Source: Streblospio benedicti (taxonomy: Eukaryota > Annelida > Polychaeta > Spionida > Spionidae). Taken from it: DNA of 64,000 nucleotides. The DNA is taken from assembly GCA_019095985.1 (NCBI GenBank), contig CM032668.1, positions 16,406,158 through 16,470,157 of the forward strand, written 5' to 3'. Under the pieces are notes generated by a model. It saw only the letters and a program-made list of their open reading frames with translations, was not told the DNA's origin and did no database searches. The position numbers and the translations under genes were made by a program. Of the stretch, positions 55,401 to 64,000 are shown piece by piece (within the stretch, counting starts at the first letter, position 1; every line of letters begins with the position of its first letter).

Positions 55401-56054
55401 TGACATAATATTTCATCAGACAATAAGTTATTGGATTGCTTATTCTTCTCCTTTATCATGAATTGTTGCATTGAAGGTTAAATGTTACATATTTATTTTA
55501 GCAAAATGCAAGTGGACGTATCTCTTGGTTCTGAAAGCAGTGCCCTGGTAATGGTACCGCAAGCAAAAGCTGGTCCTGTGAAAAAACAAAAGAAGCCTGC
55601 CAAGTGCGAAGATCCAGATCCTGAGCTGAGAGAACCGCCAGTTCCGTCCAGAATATCCGCAACACCAACCAAGCCCAGAAATTGCAAGACCCCACCATCA
55701 CAGTCCAAAGTGCCAACGGCGTCGTCGTCGTCATCAAGAAAGCCTCGCGCAGCTAGAACGCCACCCGCACAGTCAGTCAAGCCAGCAGCAGTGGCGAGTG
55801 GTGCCGCCAAAGCGTCTTCTAGAAAAGCCAAGTCACCGAGGAGGAGCAGCTCAGTGGGGTCAAGGAAGGCGCTCGTTGAGCAATCTGCTGGCATCCTCCC
55901 AGTCCCCACTGAGCAATCTGCTGGCATCCTCCCAGTCCCCACCGAGCCAGCGACACTAAGAGAACTTGCTGAGAAGCTGGCGCCCCCAGCAGCCGAGACT
56001 GCAGCCGTAGCACCCGAGACTGATGCTCCAGACAAAGCTTCACCTCAACCCCAG
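49458..56054 (+). CDS. AT-hook nuclear protein with duplicated exon module
   Basis: Six plus-strand exons join in phase: 49458-49494, 49803-50830, then pair A (51977-52050, 52243-52792) and pair B (55240-55313, 55502-56054). Four AT-hooks are seen: KRGRPRKNKK (across the first junction), RPRGRPRKIK, GRGRPRKIR and GRGRPRKIK; these bind the minor groove of AT-rich DNA. Between them lie Lys-rich, Ser/Thr-rich and acidic stretches, so a disordered chromatin protein is likely. The module encoded by a pair runs DIFNSSSEAKDNFLCNSNVE to KATPQPQ and is Pro/Ala/Ser-rich with SPRRSSSVGSRKA. No family name is recognised. The 3' end may lie beyond: in unit A a stop follows QVQV if the CCCCAG|GTACAG donor is not used. 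Confidence 0.7.
49803..50830 (+). CDS. AT-hook gene, main exon
   Basis: ATGCAG|GTCGTCCG to CCTGAG|GTGAAT. About 342 codons. Contains hooks 2 to 4, each followed by a similar tail (DDITTSAAVGS, DDITTNAGVKS, DEINTKAAVGS), so hook plus tail is itself a repeated unit of 45-60 residues. Read-through of the donor meets TAG at 50846. Confidence 0.75.
50831..51262. other. Intron DNA, nothing recognised
   Basis: AT-rich sequence between the main exon and the start of the tandem duplication. Confidence 0.4.
51977..52050 (+). CDS. AT-hook gene, exon a of pair A
   Basis: CTTTTAG|GATATC to GATGACAG|GTAAAAC; DIFNSSSEAKDNFLCNSNVE IVDD, 24 codons plus two bases. Confidence 0.7.
52243..52792 (+). CDS. AT-hook gene, exon b of pair A
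   Basis: TTTTAG|CAAATTGC to CCCCAG|GTACAG. Encodes KLQVDVSLGSEGSAMVMVPQ..., KKQKKPAKCEDPDPE, RKAKSPRRSSSVGSRKA and two copies of EQSAGILPVPT. Phase 2 start and phase 0 end, so pair a+b is phase-symmetric. Confidence 0.7.
52998..53790 (-). mobile_element. LINE ORF2 C-terminal fragment
   Basis: Minus-strand reading gives CTLCNVNDETIVHIFLKCPK near 53460-53525, the zf-RVT zinc-binding end of a LINE. Surrounding sequence is decayed with stops. It is present only in unit 1 of the tandem duplication. A related piece is at 22007-22370. Confidence 0.65.
53791..54105 (+). pseudogene. Partial third copy of exon b
   Basis: GCGGAGAAGCTGGCACCCCC to CCCAGGTACAGGTATAG repeats the last 100 or so bases of exon b and its 3' flank. 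It has an extra copy of TGATGCCCCAG. It lacks an acceptor, the left side being LINE sequence, so it is not an exon. Confidence 0.7.
54106..54290 (-). mobile_element. LINE ORF2 terminal fragment, copy in unit 1
   Basis: Minus-strand reading gives NGRLTCLGHFERSHS, then GEKGQGRPKQT, the RLxWxGHxxR...GRPxxTW end of a non-LTR reverse transcriptase protein. The second copy is at 56860-57045; part of a third lies near 58745-58810. Confidence 0.6.
55240..55313 (+). CDS. AT-hook gene, exon a of pair B
   Basis: CTTTTAG|GATATC to GATGACAG|GTAAAAC; same 24 codons as pair A, with only synonymous changes (GCA/GCG, CTT/CTC, GTG/GTT). Confidence 0.7.
55502..56054 (+). CDS. AT-hook gene, exon b of pair B
   Basis: TTTTAG|CAAAATGC to CCCCAG|GTACAG. 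Open throughout; differs from A at scattered residues (SESSALVMV, KAGPVKK, PPVPSRISATPTK). If the donor is skipped the frame runs into the MITE at 56074. Confidence 0.7.
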
Positions 56055-56073
56055 GTACAGGTACAGTCTTCTA

Positions 56074-56670
56074 ACATGCTGACAACAAGTTCAGAACTAT
56101 ACATTTTCAATCATAACTCAAAAATGGTAATGAATATCAAAATAAAAATTATAGGAATGAAATGCTATTTTTTTGCCAGATCTACATTGGAATTTTGATT
56201 ATTCTGATTGGTTTACATAATAGTGAACACTTACATGAAAATGGCATTTTTCCAGTGTCTGTGAGAGACAGAGTCAGACATTTTGAACAAGTCAAAATTG
56301 GGGATTAGGCACCATGATTGGAGCAGCCAAGTTTGTTTATATTTTTGATTTGCATACACATTTATGTATCACCAATTATGTGACTACCCATGTGTATGCA
56401 AATCAAAAATATAAACATTGGTGTTCCAATCTTGTTACCTAATCCCCAATTTTGACTTGTTCAAAATGTCTGACTCTCTCACAGACACTAGAAAAATGCC
56501 ATTTTCATGTAAGTGTTCACTATTATGTAAACCTATCAGAATAATCAAAATTGCAATGTAGATCTGGCAAAAAAATAGCGTTTCATTCCTATAATTTTTA
56601 TTTTGATATTCATTACCATTTTTTTAGTTATGATTGAAAATGTGTAGTTCTGAACTTGTTGTCAGCACAT
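56074..56670. mobile_element. 600-bp palindromic MITE, copy 2, with empty site
   Basis: Starts ACATGCTGACAACAAGTTC, ends GTTGTCAGCACAT, TA on each side. The matching place in unit 1 reads CTTCTAGTGTCATT, a single TA: the undisturbed target. This proves a TA duplication and that the element entered after the tandem duplication. Confidence 0.92.
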
Positions 56671-57053
56671 TAGTGTCATTTATTCACAGCTGATTGACTT
56701 TGCAAGATTCTTATTTGAAAAAAAAAATCTTAAAATCAACCAAATCAAGTCAAATCCTAGATTTATTTAAGCAAGCCTATTATTAGATTGTTCCTCATTT
56801 GGAGGGTGTGGCCTTTCAGCCCAGTTTACATGTCAACGGTCCCCTCCAAGCCTTTCAGTCATTAGGATCTGTTAGACCCATGCCCAGATGTACTTGATCT
56901 TTCTGCATGACTTTGTCTCAAGTCTGTTTTGGTCTTCCCTGGCCTTTCTCTCCAATTAGTTGCTTTTTTGTTGCTTTTACTAATACAGCTGTGGCTCCTC
57001 TCGAAATGACCTAGACATGTCAGTCTCCCGTTACGAAGCACACACAATAGAGC

Positions 57054-57809
57054 TAGTGCTCGGAATCAGACTGTCAAATGACGATCGATTGTCGCTAAGT
57101 TTGACTCGACGATTATAGATAACTATCGATACTTACTACCATTTCAATTAGCCATATACTGTAAAAGTATTCACCTATGATTAGTTGTGTGACATCCTTA
57201 TATAAAAGTTATTTTGAAAAAAATATATTTTGATTTGGATATGTTTACATACACATGCCGCCATGCTGTTACTGGTGGCGCACTTGGTGGCGAAATTGTG
57301 AACTAGTGTTTTAAAGGGACTAGCAAGTCTCAATTCGACAATTTTTTGGCTATATTTTATTTGAAATAGTGTATTAAAGATAACAAACGACCTTTATTTC
57401 TCTTTCACAATTTATTTAAGAATTATGTCATGTTGCTAGGAAATGATACATAAGCGTAGTAAGGCGAAATTCGAAAACAAAATAACCTCAATTACTCGAT
57501 ATTTTTCACTTATTAATTTTTAACTAGTCCTCGAAAATGGCAATCTCGTTCCCAGGGATTTCTTAATATTAGTCAATAGTGCGAGGATGGAGAGCTCTGT
57601 AGAGAGTGTGCAAACCGGAAGTAAGGTAAGTAAATATGTAAGCACATGTCTGATGCAAAATATTTCTAATTTATACAAATATCACTGATTTTACACTTCC
57701 CTAATTTGAATTGACAAAACAATCGATTTCTAAGAAAAGGCATCGATAATCGCCAATAGTCTGCTGAACGATGATAAATCGATATATACGATTAATCGTC
57801 CGAGTACTA
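57054..57809. mobile_element. hAT-type element with 8-bp duplication and empty site
   Basis: TAGTGCTCGG...CCGAGTACTA ends, AATAGAGC on both sides (57046-57053, 57810-57817). Unit 1 has a single AATAGAGC near 54288. An ATG at 57587 opens MESSVESVQTGSK up to AAG|GTAAGT, which could be the first exon of the parent transposase. No other coding part. Confidence 0.85.
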
Positions 57810-58048
57810 AATAGAGCACAGCATAGTCAGTTTTTGTGCCACACACGCAAAAAGGAACCTATTTGATGTTGCGTAAACAATCTTGCTGTTTTTCCATCAG
57901 GTGTCACCATTTATAAGATGTCTTTGATTTTATTGAGTTTTATTACCAATAAAGTAGTGTATTAATCCATTTAAAATGGAACACATGAGTTGACTGTGCA
58001 CATGAACTAACTGTGCAGTGTTCTACCTGTGTTTGTGTTGCCCAATTT

Positions 58049-58820
58049 CCCAAGAAGGCTCTCCACTGATATCAATGCTATGCTTCACACCACACATACC
58101 ACATTCATCCTACACAGATGTTCAAATCAAACCATATCATGACTTTTAGTTGAACATGCCAGCATCATTAAACGCTACTAATAGCAAGTTCTAGATAGCA
58201 CAATAGATCGAATTCCACCAGGACATTTTGCAGCTGTACTGTGACAGCTGATAAGCTGGTGTGCTGACATGCATGTGCTGACAGGTTCATGTCTTTTTAT
58301 ACTGTGTTCACTTGTAAAGGTAATTTTTATTTTGTGCACGTGTTATGTTACAGTCACATTATATTCTCTCATACCAAGTTTTATGCTTGTAGTGTCATAA
58401 TTACTCATCCACTAGTACTCCTTTAGTGTGTGAGGTAACCCAGGCTTATTGTGTTTTCATGTTGGGTAGCATGATTGACATCACACTTTTTCACAACTAA
58501 TATAATGGTGGATTAAAGTGTTTTTAACATATCTGTTCGTATGACAGTAAGTACAGTTTATCAACTTTTTATTTGTGTTAGAATTTTTCTATACTTAAAA
58601 AAATAAGTGACTTCATTTGGTTGTTAGAAAATCAACTCAAAATGGATAAGCATAGAGTTTGTCCAGACAAAATGTGTCAAATTTGCCCTAAACAATCACA
58701 AACCTCTTAGGAATTTCAACAGAAAAAGCTTACTTATTAAAATGCTAATCTAGCTGGAGCTGCTCTCCAAGTGACCTAGACATCTCAGTCTCTGTTTACG
58801 AAACGCACTCAATACATGTA
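58049..58820. other. No gene seen
   Basis: AT-rich sequence after the tandem duplication; a small LINE piece near 58745-58810 (CTAGACATCTCAGTCTC). Confidence 0.4.
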
Positions 58821-59147
58821 CAGTACAAGTTGCAAATTAGTGTACCCTTCACGGTTTTGAGATTTATTCACAATTTACATACATGTGTATCTGATTTACA
58901 ATCTGATGTGCATGTTTGCGGGTGATTGCATATCTTTCGCAAATTGATAATTCACAAAGATTTGCAAAGTAACAGTGGTTCATGATCCTCTGCAAGAATT
59001 CGCTTAGTTCTTGGAAAATATTGAATTTGCAAATGACCGCAATTAACCGCGATTGCAAAGAAGAAATTGCGGTTTAGTGATGTGAAACTGCAAATTTGTG
59101 GAGTTCAATTCGCGGTTAGGGGGTACACTTATTCGCAATTTGTACTG
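58821..59147. mobile_element. TA-flanked MITE, copy 2 of the 35.7-kb family
   Basis: CAGTACAAGTTGCAAATTAG to TTCGCAATTTGTACTG with TA outside both ends. 327 bp, GGGTACAC and GTGTACCC just inside. Opposite orientation to the copy at 35702. Confidence 0.8.
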
Positions 59148-59394
59148 TATCAGTGATGGATGCCCAATATCTCCAGAAGGCTGTCTCAAATGATATCATC
59201 GTTATGAATAACACCAAAGAACAACCTTGTTCTATAATATCTTTGATAACACCACACACTGTATTCATCCTATATGGCCTGCTATGTAGAATTCTGTCTT
59301 ACATCTCAACAATTAGAAAAATTGTTATAGAAATTGGTTTATGAGACATTGAAGTACCAAACATAGCAGGTTCCTATATCTACCATAGTTGGAG

Positions 59395-59540
59395 CGCGTA
59401 ATTTTTTTGGATTAAAACTAAACTAAACTAGAAAACAATTTTCATAATTAAACTAAATTAAACTGAACTGACTGGGCAAATGTTATGATTAAACTAGACT
59501 GAACCAAATGAACACTTGATTAACTAATTAAAACTATATA
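59395..59540. repeat. ACTAAACT-rich repeat copy
   Basis: GATTAAAACTAAACTAAACT, then AACACTTGATTAACTAATTA; same family as 13500-13740. Confidence 0.5.
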
Positions 59541-60114
59541 TATATAATCTTAATAAATTTTTGCTCGGATTATTATTATTTGGTTTGGCATTGGAATTAA
59601 GTAAAGTAGAATTTTAAAACGATAATCCATCATAAGTTTTACTCTAATAACCTTGGTTAAATAGCAATATTGAAAAAATAAAATTTGAATTAATTTGTTT
59701 ATGTTAGGCTGCTTTGTCAGTTCTTAATTTTATAGACAATATTGGGTTGTATAGCTATAATAAAGAATTCCCGATCTTAAGATTATATGTTCTTTATTTA
59801 TCTATAAACCATACATATAATTAATAATAAAGACAAAGAATTAGAGCTGTGTAAATGATATTTCTCAAAAAAATTGAACATCACAATTTTTCAATATTTC
59901 AGAGGTTTGAAGTTGCCACCATTACAGGGTGGCGCAAAAAATATAACTGCAAATCAGTATCCATGTCTTTTCAACCTACATGTATTAATTGTATTCCTTT
60001 CCAATGCTGCTATAAAATCAACTTAATTATAATGAAAAATCTGTTTGGCAGTTGCATATACTATTTCAAAAAAGATACTGGCGTTTTACTGTAGAATAGT
60101 TAGTTGAGTATAAT
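59541..60114. repeat. Repeat-derived sequence
   Basis: 59560-59680 is an inverted match of 4730-4800 (TTGGCATTGGA, GATAATCCATCAT, AACCTTGGTTAAATAG). No gene seen. Confidence 0.4.
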
Positions 60115-60980
60115 TTCTTAGGATGTATACTGATAATGTTTGAATGAAGCCCAAGATATTATTATTTTCGTTTGGTGGGTATGTACGTATTCTTTAGTGT
60201 GTGGACAATACATACATTACACTTTAGAAATTAGAAATATCTTTAGAAATTAGAAATATCCTGTAAATAATAAATATATACAGATTTCTTAGGAACTATT
60301 TATTATTCCCACATTCAGCGTAGTAATATGGCTGATAATAAAGCTTTCATTCAGAAATACATACTATGCCCCGCCCATTTTTTACTACGGCTCAGAAGCC
60401 CACCAATTAGAATGCACCTGGCACGTGTTGTCCACGTGCAAGGAGGCTACAGGTGACTTTGACGGCAAATGTACGTGGTTTAAGTCACGTCCGCCACATT
60501 TCTTTATTTCTATGAGCTTGCCGTCGTGCGATAACGCATTAGAACGGGTGCAACGAGCTCTGTAATTCGGTAGTTTCAGATTAAAAATCAAGCCAATACT
60601 TTTTTAGATACAGGCAAAACCCCATAGTTATTAAGTACAATTATCGCAGATTTTGACCTTGGAAGGCCAGGCACGTATAATCCTTTAAAAACTATTGCAG
60701 TGCGCCGACGAAAAGTTAATCCCCGCATCTCAATATTGACAGCTAAAACGCACCAGTAATCCCGCCAGTATCGGTAGACTTACTCGACTGTGACGCTCGG
60801 TATAATCTTGCTGCAATATTAAAATGGGGCTTAAATAAATTGAGTACCCGTTTGTCATCACAGTAACCTATTGCAGTAAACTCGAATGTCATGTTTTTTT
60901 TGTCATAAATAGAGACTATTAGTGTTGCACGATTAGAAGAATCTCAATACGCATTCATAGGATTAGGTACACCGGGAATG
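60115..60980 (+). repeat. Penelope-associated flank, copy of 5345-6320
   Basis: Same succession of blocks as 5345-6320, leading directly into the GIY-YIG frame at 61022. Confidence 0.55.
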
Positions 60981-62000
60981 ACTCAAATAACACAACGACA
61001 ACGAAACATCATAGTAAATGTGTGTCTGAAAGATTAAGAAGAGAGTATGAAAAACATAACAGCAGCCGTTATGATAAAGAAGGATACTCCACCAAAAATG
61101 CTTTGGTTAGACCTAAAGACCCTTTAGATATGGAAGAAAAGTGTGGAGTGATATACATGTATCAAGTTGACTGTAAGGAATGCAAGATCACATATATTGG
61201 AAGAACTAAGTAAAATATCATTGGAAAGGCCTTGAGACGCTCTTTTCAAAACTGTTCAAATATGTTTTTGGTCAAATAGTTTTTGAGTTATGAGCAAAAA
61301 CAATAATCGGGTAAGTAAAAAAGCAAATGAACTAGAACCATTCCGCTGTTAACCACAGTAACCACGCCACTAGTACGCAACTTAAGATCAATACATTGAT
61401 TGACAGACGCAACAAAATGCACTCAATTAAGTGTGAAGTTCAGGAAATGCTATAACCCCAAGCAATATGCTGATTTCCGGCTTAGGTCGTTACTGCAAGC
61501 TAGATCTACTGCAGTAAACTCATGGCTACATATACTACAGTATGTCTGTCATGATAGGCACAGTTTTTCTGCTGTGAAGGAAAATATCAATGTTATATTA
61601 ATACTAGTTAATCCCAACAAGCACATCATATGTACCATTGGACTTGGCATCAATTTTTATAGTATATACCCAGTTCTTGACATGGGCATGAAATGTGGAT
61701 TAGCAGAATGGAGCAATATGAAAAATCAAGGAAACCAAAGACTAAATCTGCTCTGTGTCAACAGGAAATAAATAGTGGACATAAAATCACAGACACTTCT
61801 CTTTTGGACATTGTTAAAATCATTGACACAGAAAGTAGAGACATACACAGAAAGAAGTGGAAAGGATACATAATAGAGTGAACAGTGCTAGTCGTAACAG
61901 GACGGACGGCTTTGATCTCCCCTTGCTGAGTAGGCTGAGGGGGGACGGACCACATCACCGGGAATCACGAGGAGCGAGGCTGTCTGTGCCTCTATCCACG
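60981..62000 (+). mobile_element. Penelope-like element, GIY-YIG endonuclease relic
   Basis: The frame from 61022 reads RLRREYEKHNSSRYDK, then DPLDMEEKCGVIYMYQVDC and KECKITYIGRTK: a GIY-YIG nuclease motif (GVIY...YIG) with the cysteine pair common in Penelope-like elements. The C-terminal half reappears at 61720-61890 (TKSALCQQEINSGHKI, KIIDTESRDIHRKKW) and is followed by NSASRNRTDGFDLP. About 450 bases of other sequence separate the halves. No reverse transcriptase part is left. Another, more decayed copy lies at 9360-9500 and inverted at 3240-3440. Confidence 0.7.
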
Positions 62001-62899
62001 AGCAAGGCAGCTGTTAGCTGTTGAAAATTTGACAGTTATTACATTATTTCTAATTTATTGTAGTTGTTTAAATGAATTTATTATTGAATCATGTAATTAT
62101 GGTTTCAAAATAATATGGTGATCTCTTCATTACAAGGATTGTGATTGTAGATTCGCCCAAAGATATTATTTTGATTCACCCTAAATCTGGAGTGTGAATT
62201 GTGAAGTGGATCCAGGATGTAAATAAGTCTGATATGTGATGCAATCTATTGAATACATGCTTCCTAAAAAAGATGTGAGAGAAAGAGAAATTTGAAAATG
62301 TTAATTAAAGGTGTATTTACATTGCAATTTCACTGTATTTGTACATTTTGATATGGATTACATTTGGAGTGGCAATGTACATGTGATTGGGTGTAGTTTA
62401 GATTTTCGCTTGGTGTCAACCATGAAACAAAATACAGTACTGACTGCTTCAGAAGGACACACAGGAAACATATAAATAATTGCGGTACGATTGATCACGT
62501 TTCATCACGATTTCTTCTCATTGTGACAGTTGTTGCATCCTCACATTTCGGTTTTCTTCTTGCCTCCCTGAACTTAGAAGTTTCTCTTTTTTAATGCTTT
62601 AATTACACGAGGTTCCCATAATAAAAAGAACTTTCACAACTTTAAATGGGTGACTAAACATCTGTACTTTTCAGCCTTGCTGTAGTTACTGTGTCACTGG
62701 AAAGACGCAAACATATTTGAATATTCAAATATTCATGCAAATAAAAGATCGAAGATGAACTCCAATGTGCGAAAGTAGCAGAAATTATTTTGGGTTAACG
62801 AACGATCAATATACTAACATTAATTGACAGACCCGCACAGTGAGTAAACCCACCTGGAGTAGTACTGTTAGTATGTCATGATACGCAATGTTTTTTTCT
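62001..62899. other. No gene seen
   Basis: AT-rich DNA with no supported exon or clear repeat. Confidence 0.4.
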
Positions 62900-64000
62900 T
62901 TATTGAAGGAAAATATCAATTTTATATGTCAGCAGTAATAAGTCACATATGTAGACTAGGTTTGCATAGCTGTAAATAGATCTATTCACTAAACATGCAT
63001 GAACGTCAAACCAGACAGGAGCATTTATATAGTAATCTATGCATTTGTGAGGGGCAAACTACACCTCTTACATAGACACTTTTTGAAAGAGTTTGTGCAA
63101 ATAATTTGATACTCTGCTTTTTTCACAAGTTTTATAATTGGAAGGTCAGGCGTGCATGTTTTAAGTGATATTAGAGGATATATAGATGTAAATGTAAATG
63201 TGGTTTATAGTCGTGATCCAAGTCTTGCTCTCACAACTACAATTTGCACCAGGTTATTGGCCCACTTATTGATCATCAATTGATCATTTCTGCTTTATTC
63301 AATTTTCTTTTATGGACAATGTTTGGTTTTAATTAGTAAAAATAAAGCATTTTAAATTCTTAAACAATGTGTTCTGTATGGAAATTCACTAAAATATATA
63401 TTTACATCATATCTGTATAATTTATCTGAGACCAAATGCAGTAGTTCTATATAACCAGCAAGAAAGTTATCATTGCTAAATTTTGTATCTTTGAAACAAT
63501 GATATGTGGTACCTGTAAAGGTCGCATGATTGCAAATTGATTGGCTAGACTACAAATTTAGATTGAATCACATTTTTTTGCTCTTTTTCAAAATAATACC
63601 AACAGACCGATCCACTTAGCTAGAATGTGCAATAAAATGAATATAATCGCATTGGTGCCAATAATGAAGTACAGATGACAATATACATCCTAATGCTCAC
63701 ACTAACTTGTTTCTTAGGATGTATACTGATAATGTTTGAATGAAGCCCAAGATATTATTATTCCGTTGGTTGGTATGTACGTATTCCTTAGTGTGTGGAC
63801 AATACATACATTACACTTTGGAAATTAGAAATATCCTGTAAATAATGAAAATATACAGATTTCTTAGGAACTATTTGATATTGTCACATTCAGGGTAGTA
63901 ATATGGTTGATAATTCAGCTTTCATTCACAAATTTCTACTATGCCCCACCCATTTTTTCACATTCATTCACAAATTCCCTACTATACCCCTCACATTTTT
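62900..64000 (+). repeat. Direct copy of 7560-8400, running off the window
   Basis: GTTTGCATAGCTGTAAATAG, GACAATGTTTGGTTTTAATT, AAAGCATTTTAAATTCTTAA and GATCCACTTAGCTAGAAT occur in the same order at 7590-8020; from 63710 it matches 8110-8400. A third, more diverged copy of the middle is at 9940-10110. Confidence 0.75.

Larger units (their letters stand above)
54524..58048 (+). repeat. Tandem duplication, unit 2 (with exon pair B)
   Basis: Same order as unit 1 without the LINE insert, but with two later transposons (56074-56670 and 57054-57809). Subtracting all inserts leaves about 2.16 kb in each unit, so the match is complete. Ends at GTTGCCCAATTT|CCCAAG. Confidence 0.9.

Overview
The window is nuclear DNA from an animal: spliced genes with GT-AG introns, AT-rich introns, and abundant LINE, Penelope-like, hAT, Tc1/mariner-like and BEL/Pao relics. 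High repeat load and two differing copies of one locus suit a marine invertebrate, but the sequence does not fix the phylum.

The main gene is KANSL3 (NSL complex subunit 3, also known as NSL3), on the minus strand from the start codon at 39397 down to a scaffold gap at 17401-17500. Eighteen exons can be placed with agreeing splice phases. Its 3' exons (13094-16086) lie on the PLUS strand on the other side of the gap. About 1.5 kb holding the two exons nearest the gap (17501-19006) recurs inverted at about 11005-12510, where both exons are out of frame. The simplest reading is that the left contig is wrongly oriented or is a second haplotype; a true inverted duplication is the alternative.

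The KANSL3 introns are unusual. Nine long foldback palindromes sit between 27.0 and 38.4 kb. Several carry a short stem flanked by TGA(T/A)(A/G)AG and GAAA, which recalls the degenerate hammerhead ribozymes known from Penelope-like elements. A possible alternative exon (26326-26394), a decayed exon fragment (33979-34015) and an exon hemmed in by a MITE and a LINE tail (35599-35682) were also found.

On the plus strand at 49458-56054 is an AT-hook protein gene (four AT-hooks). One exon pair was doubled by a clean tandem duplication (51263-54523 and 54524-58048). Comparing the units gives empty and filled sites for two transposons: a palindromic TA-flanked MITE and a hAT-type element with an 8-bp target duplication. 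Just upstream is a broken BEL/Pao LTR retrotransposon (about 44812-49397) with a long coiled-coil segment where its polymerase should be; it is hit by two of three copies of a CAGGGTC-ended transposon.

The two ends (about 2.3-11.0 kb and 59.5-64 kb) are mostly repeats: a large inverted-repeat composite, GIY-YIG endonuclease fragments of Penelope-like elements, a tRNA-derived SINE, a 148-bp tandem repeat and MITEs.
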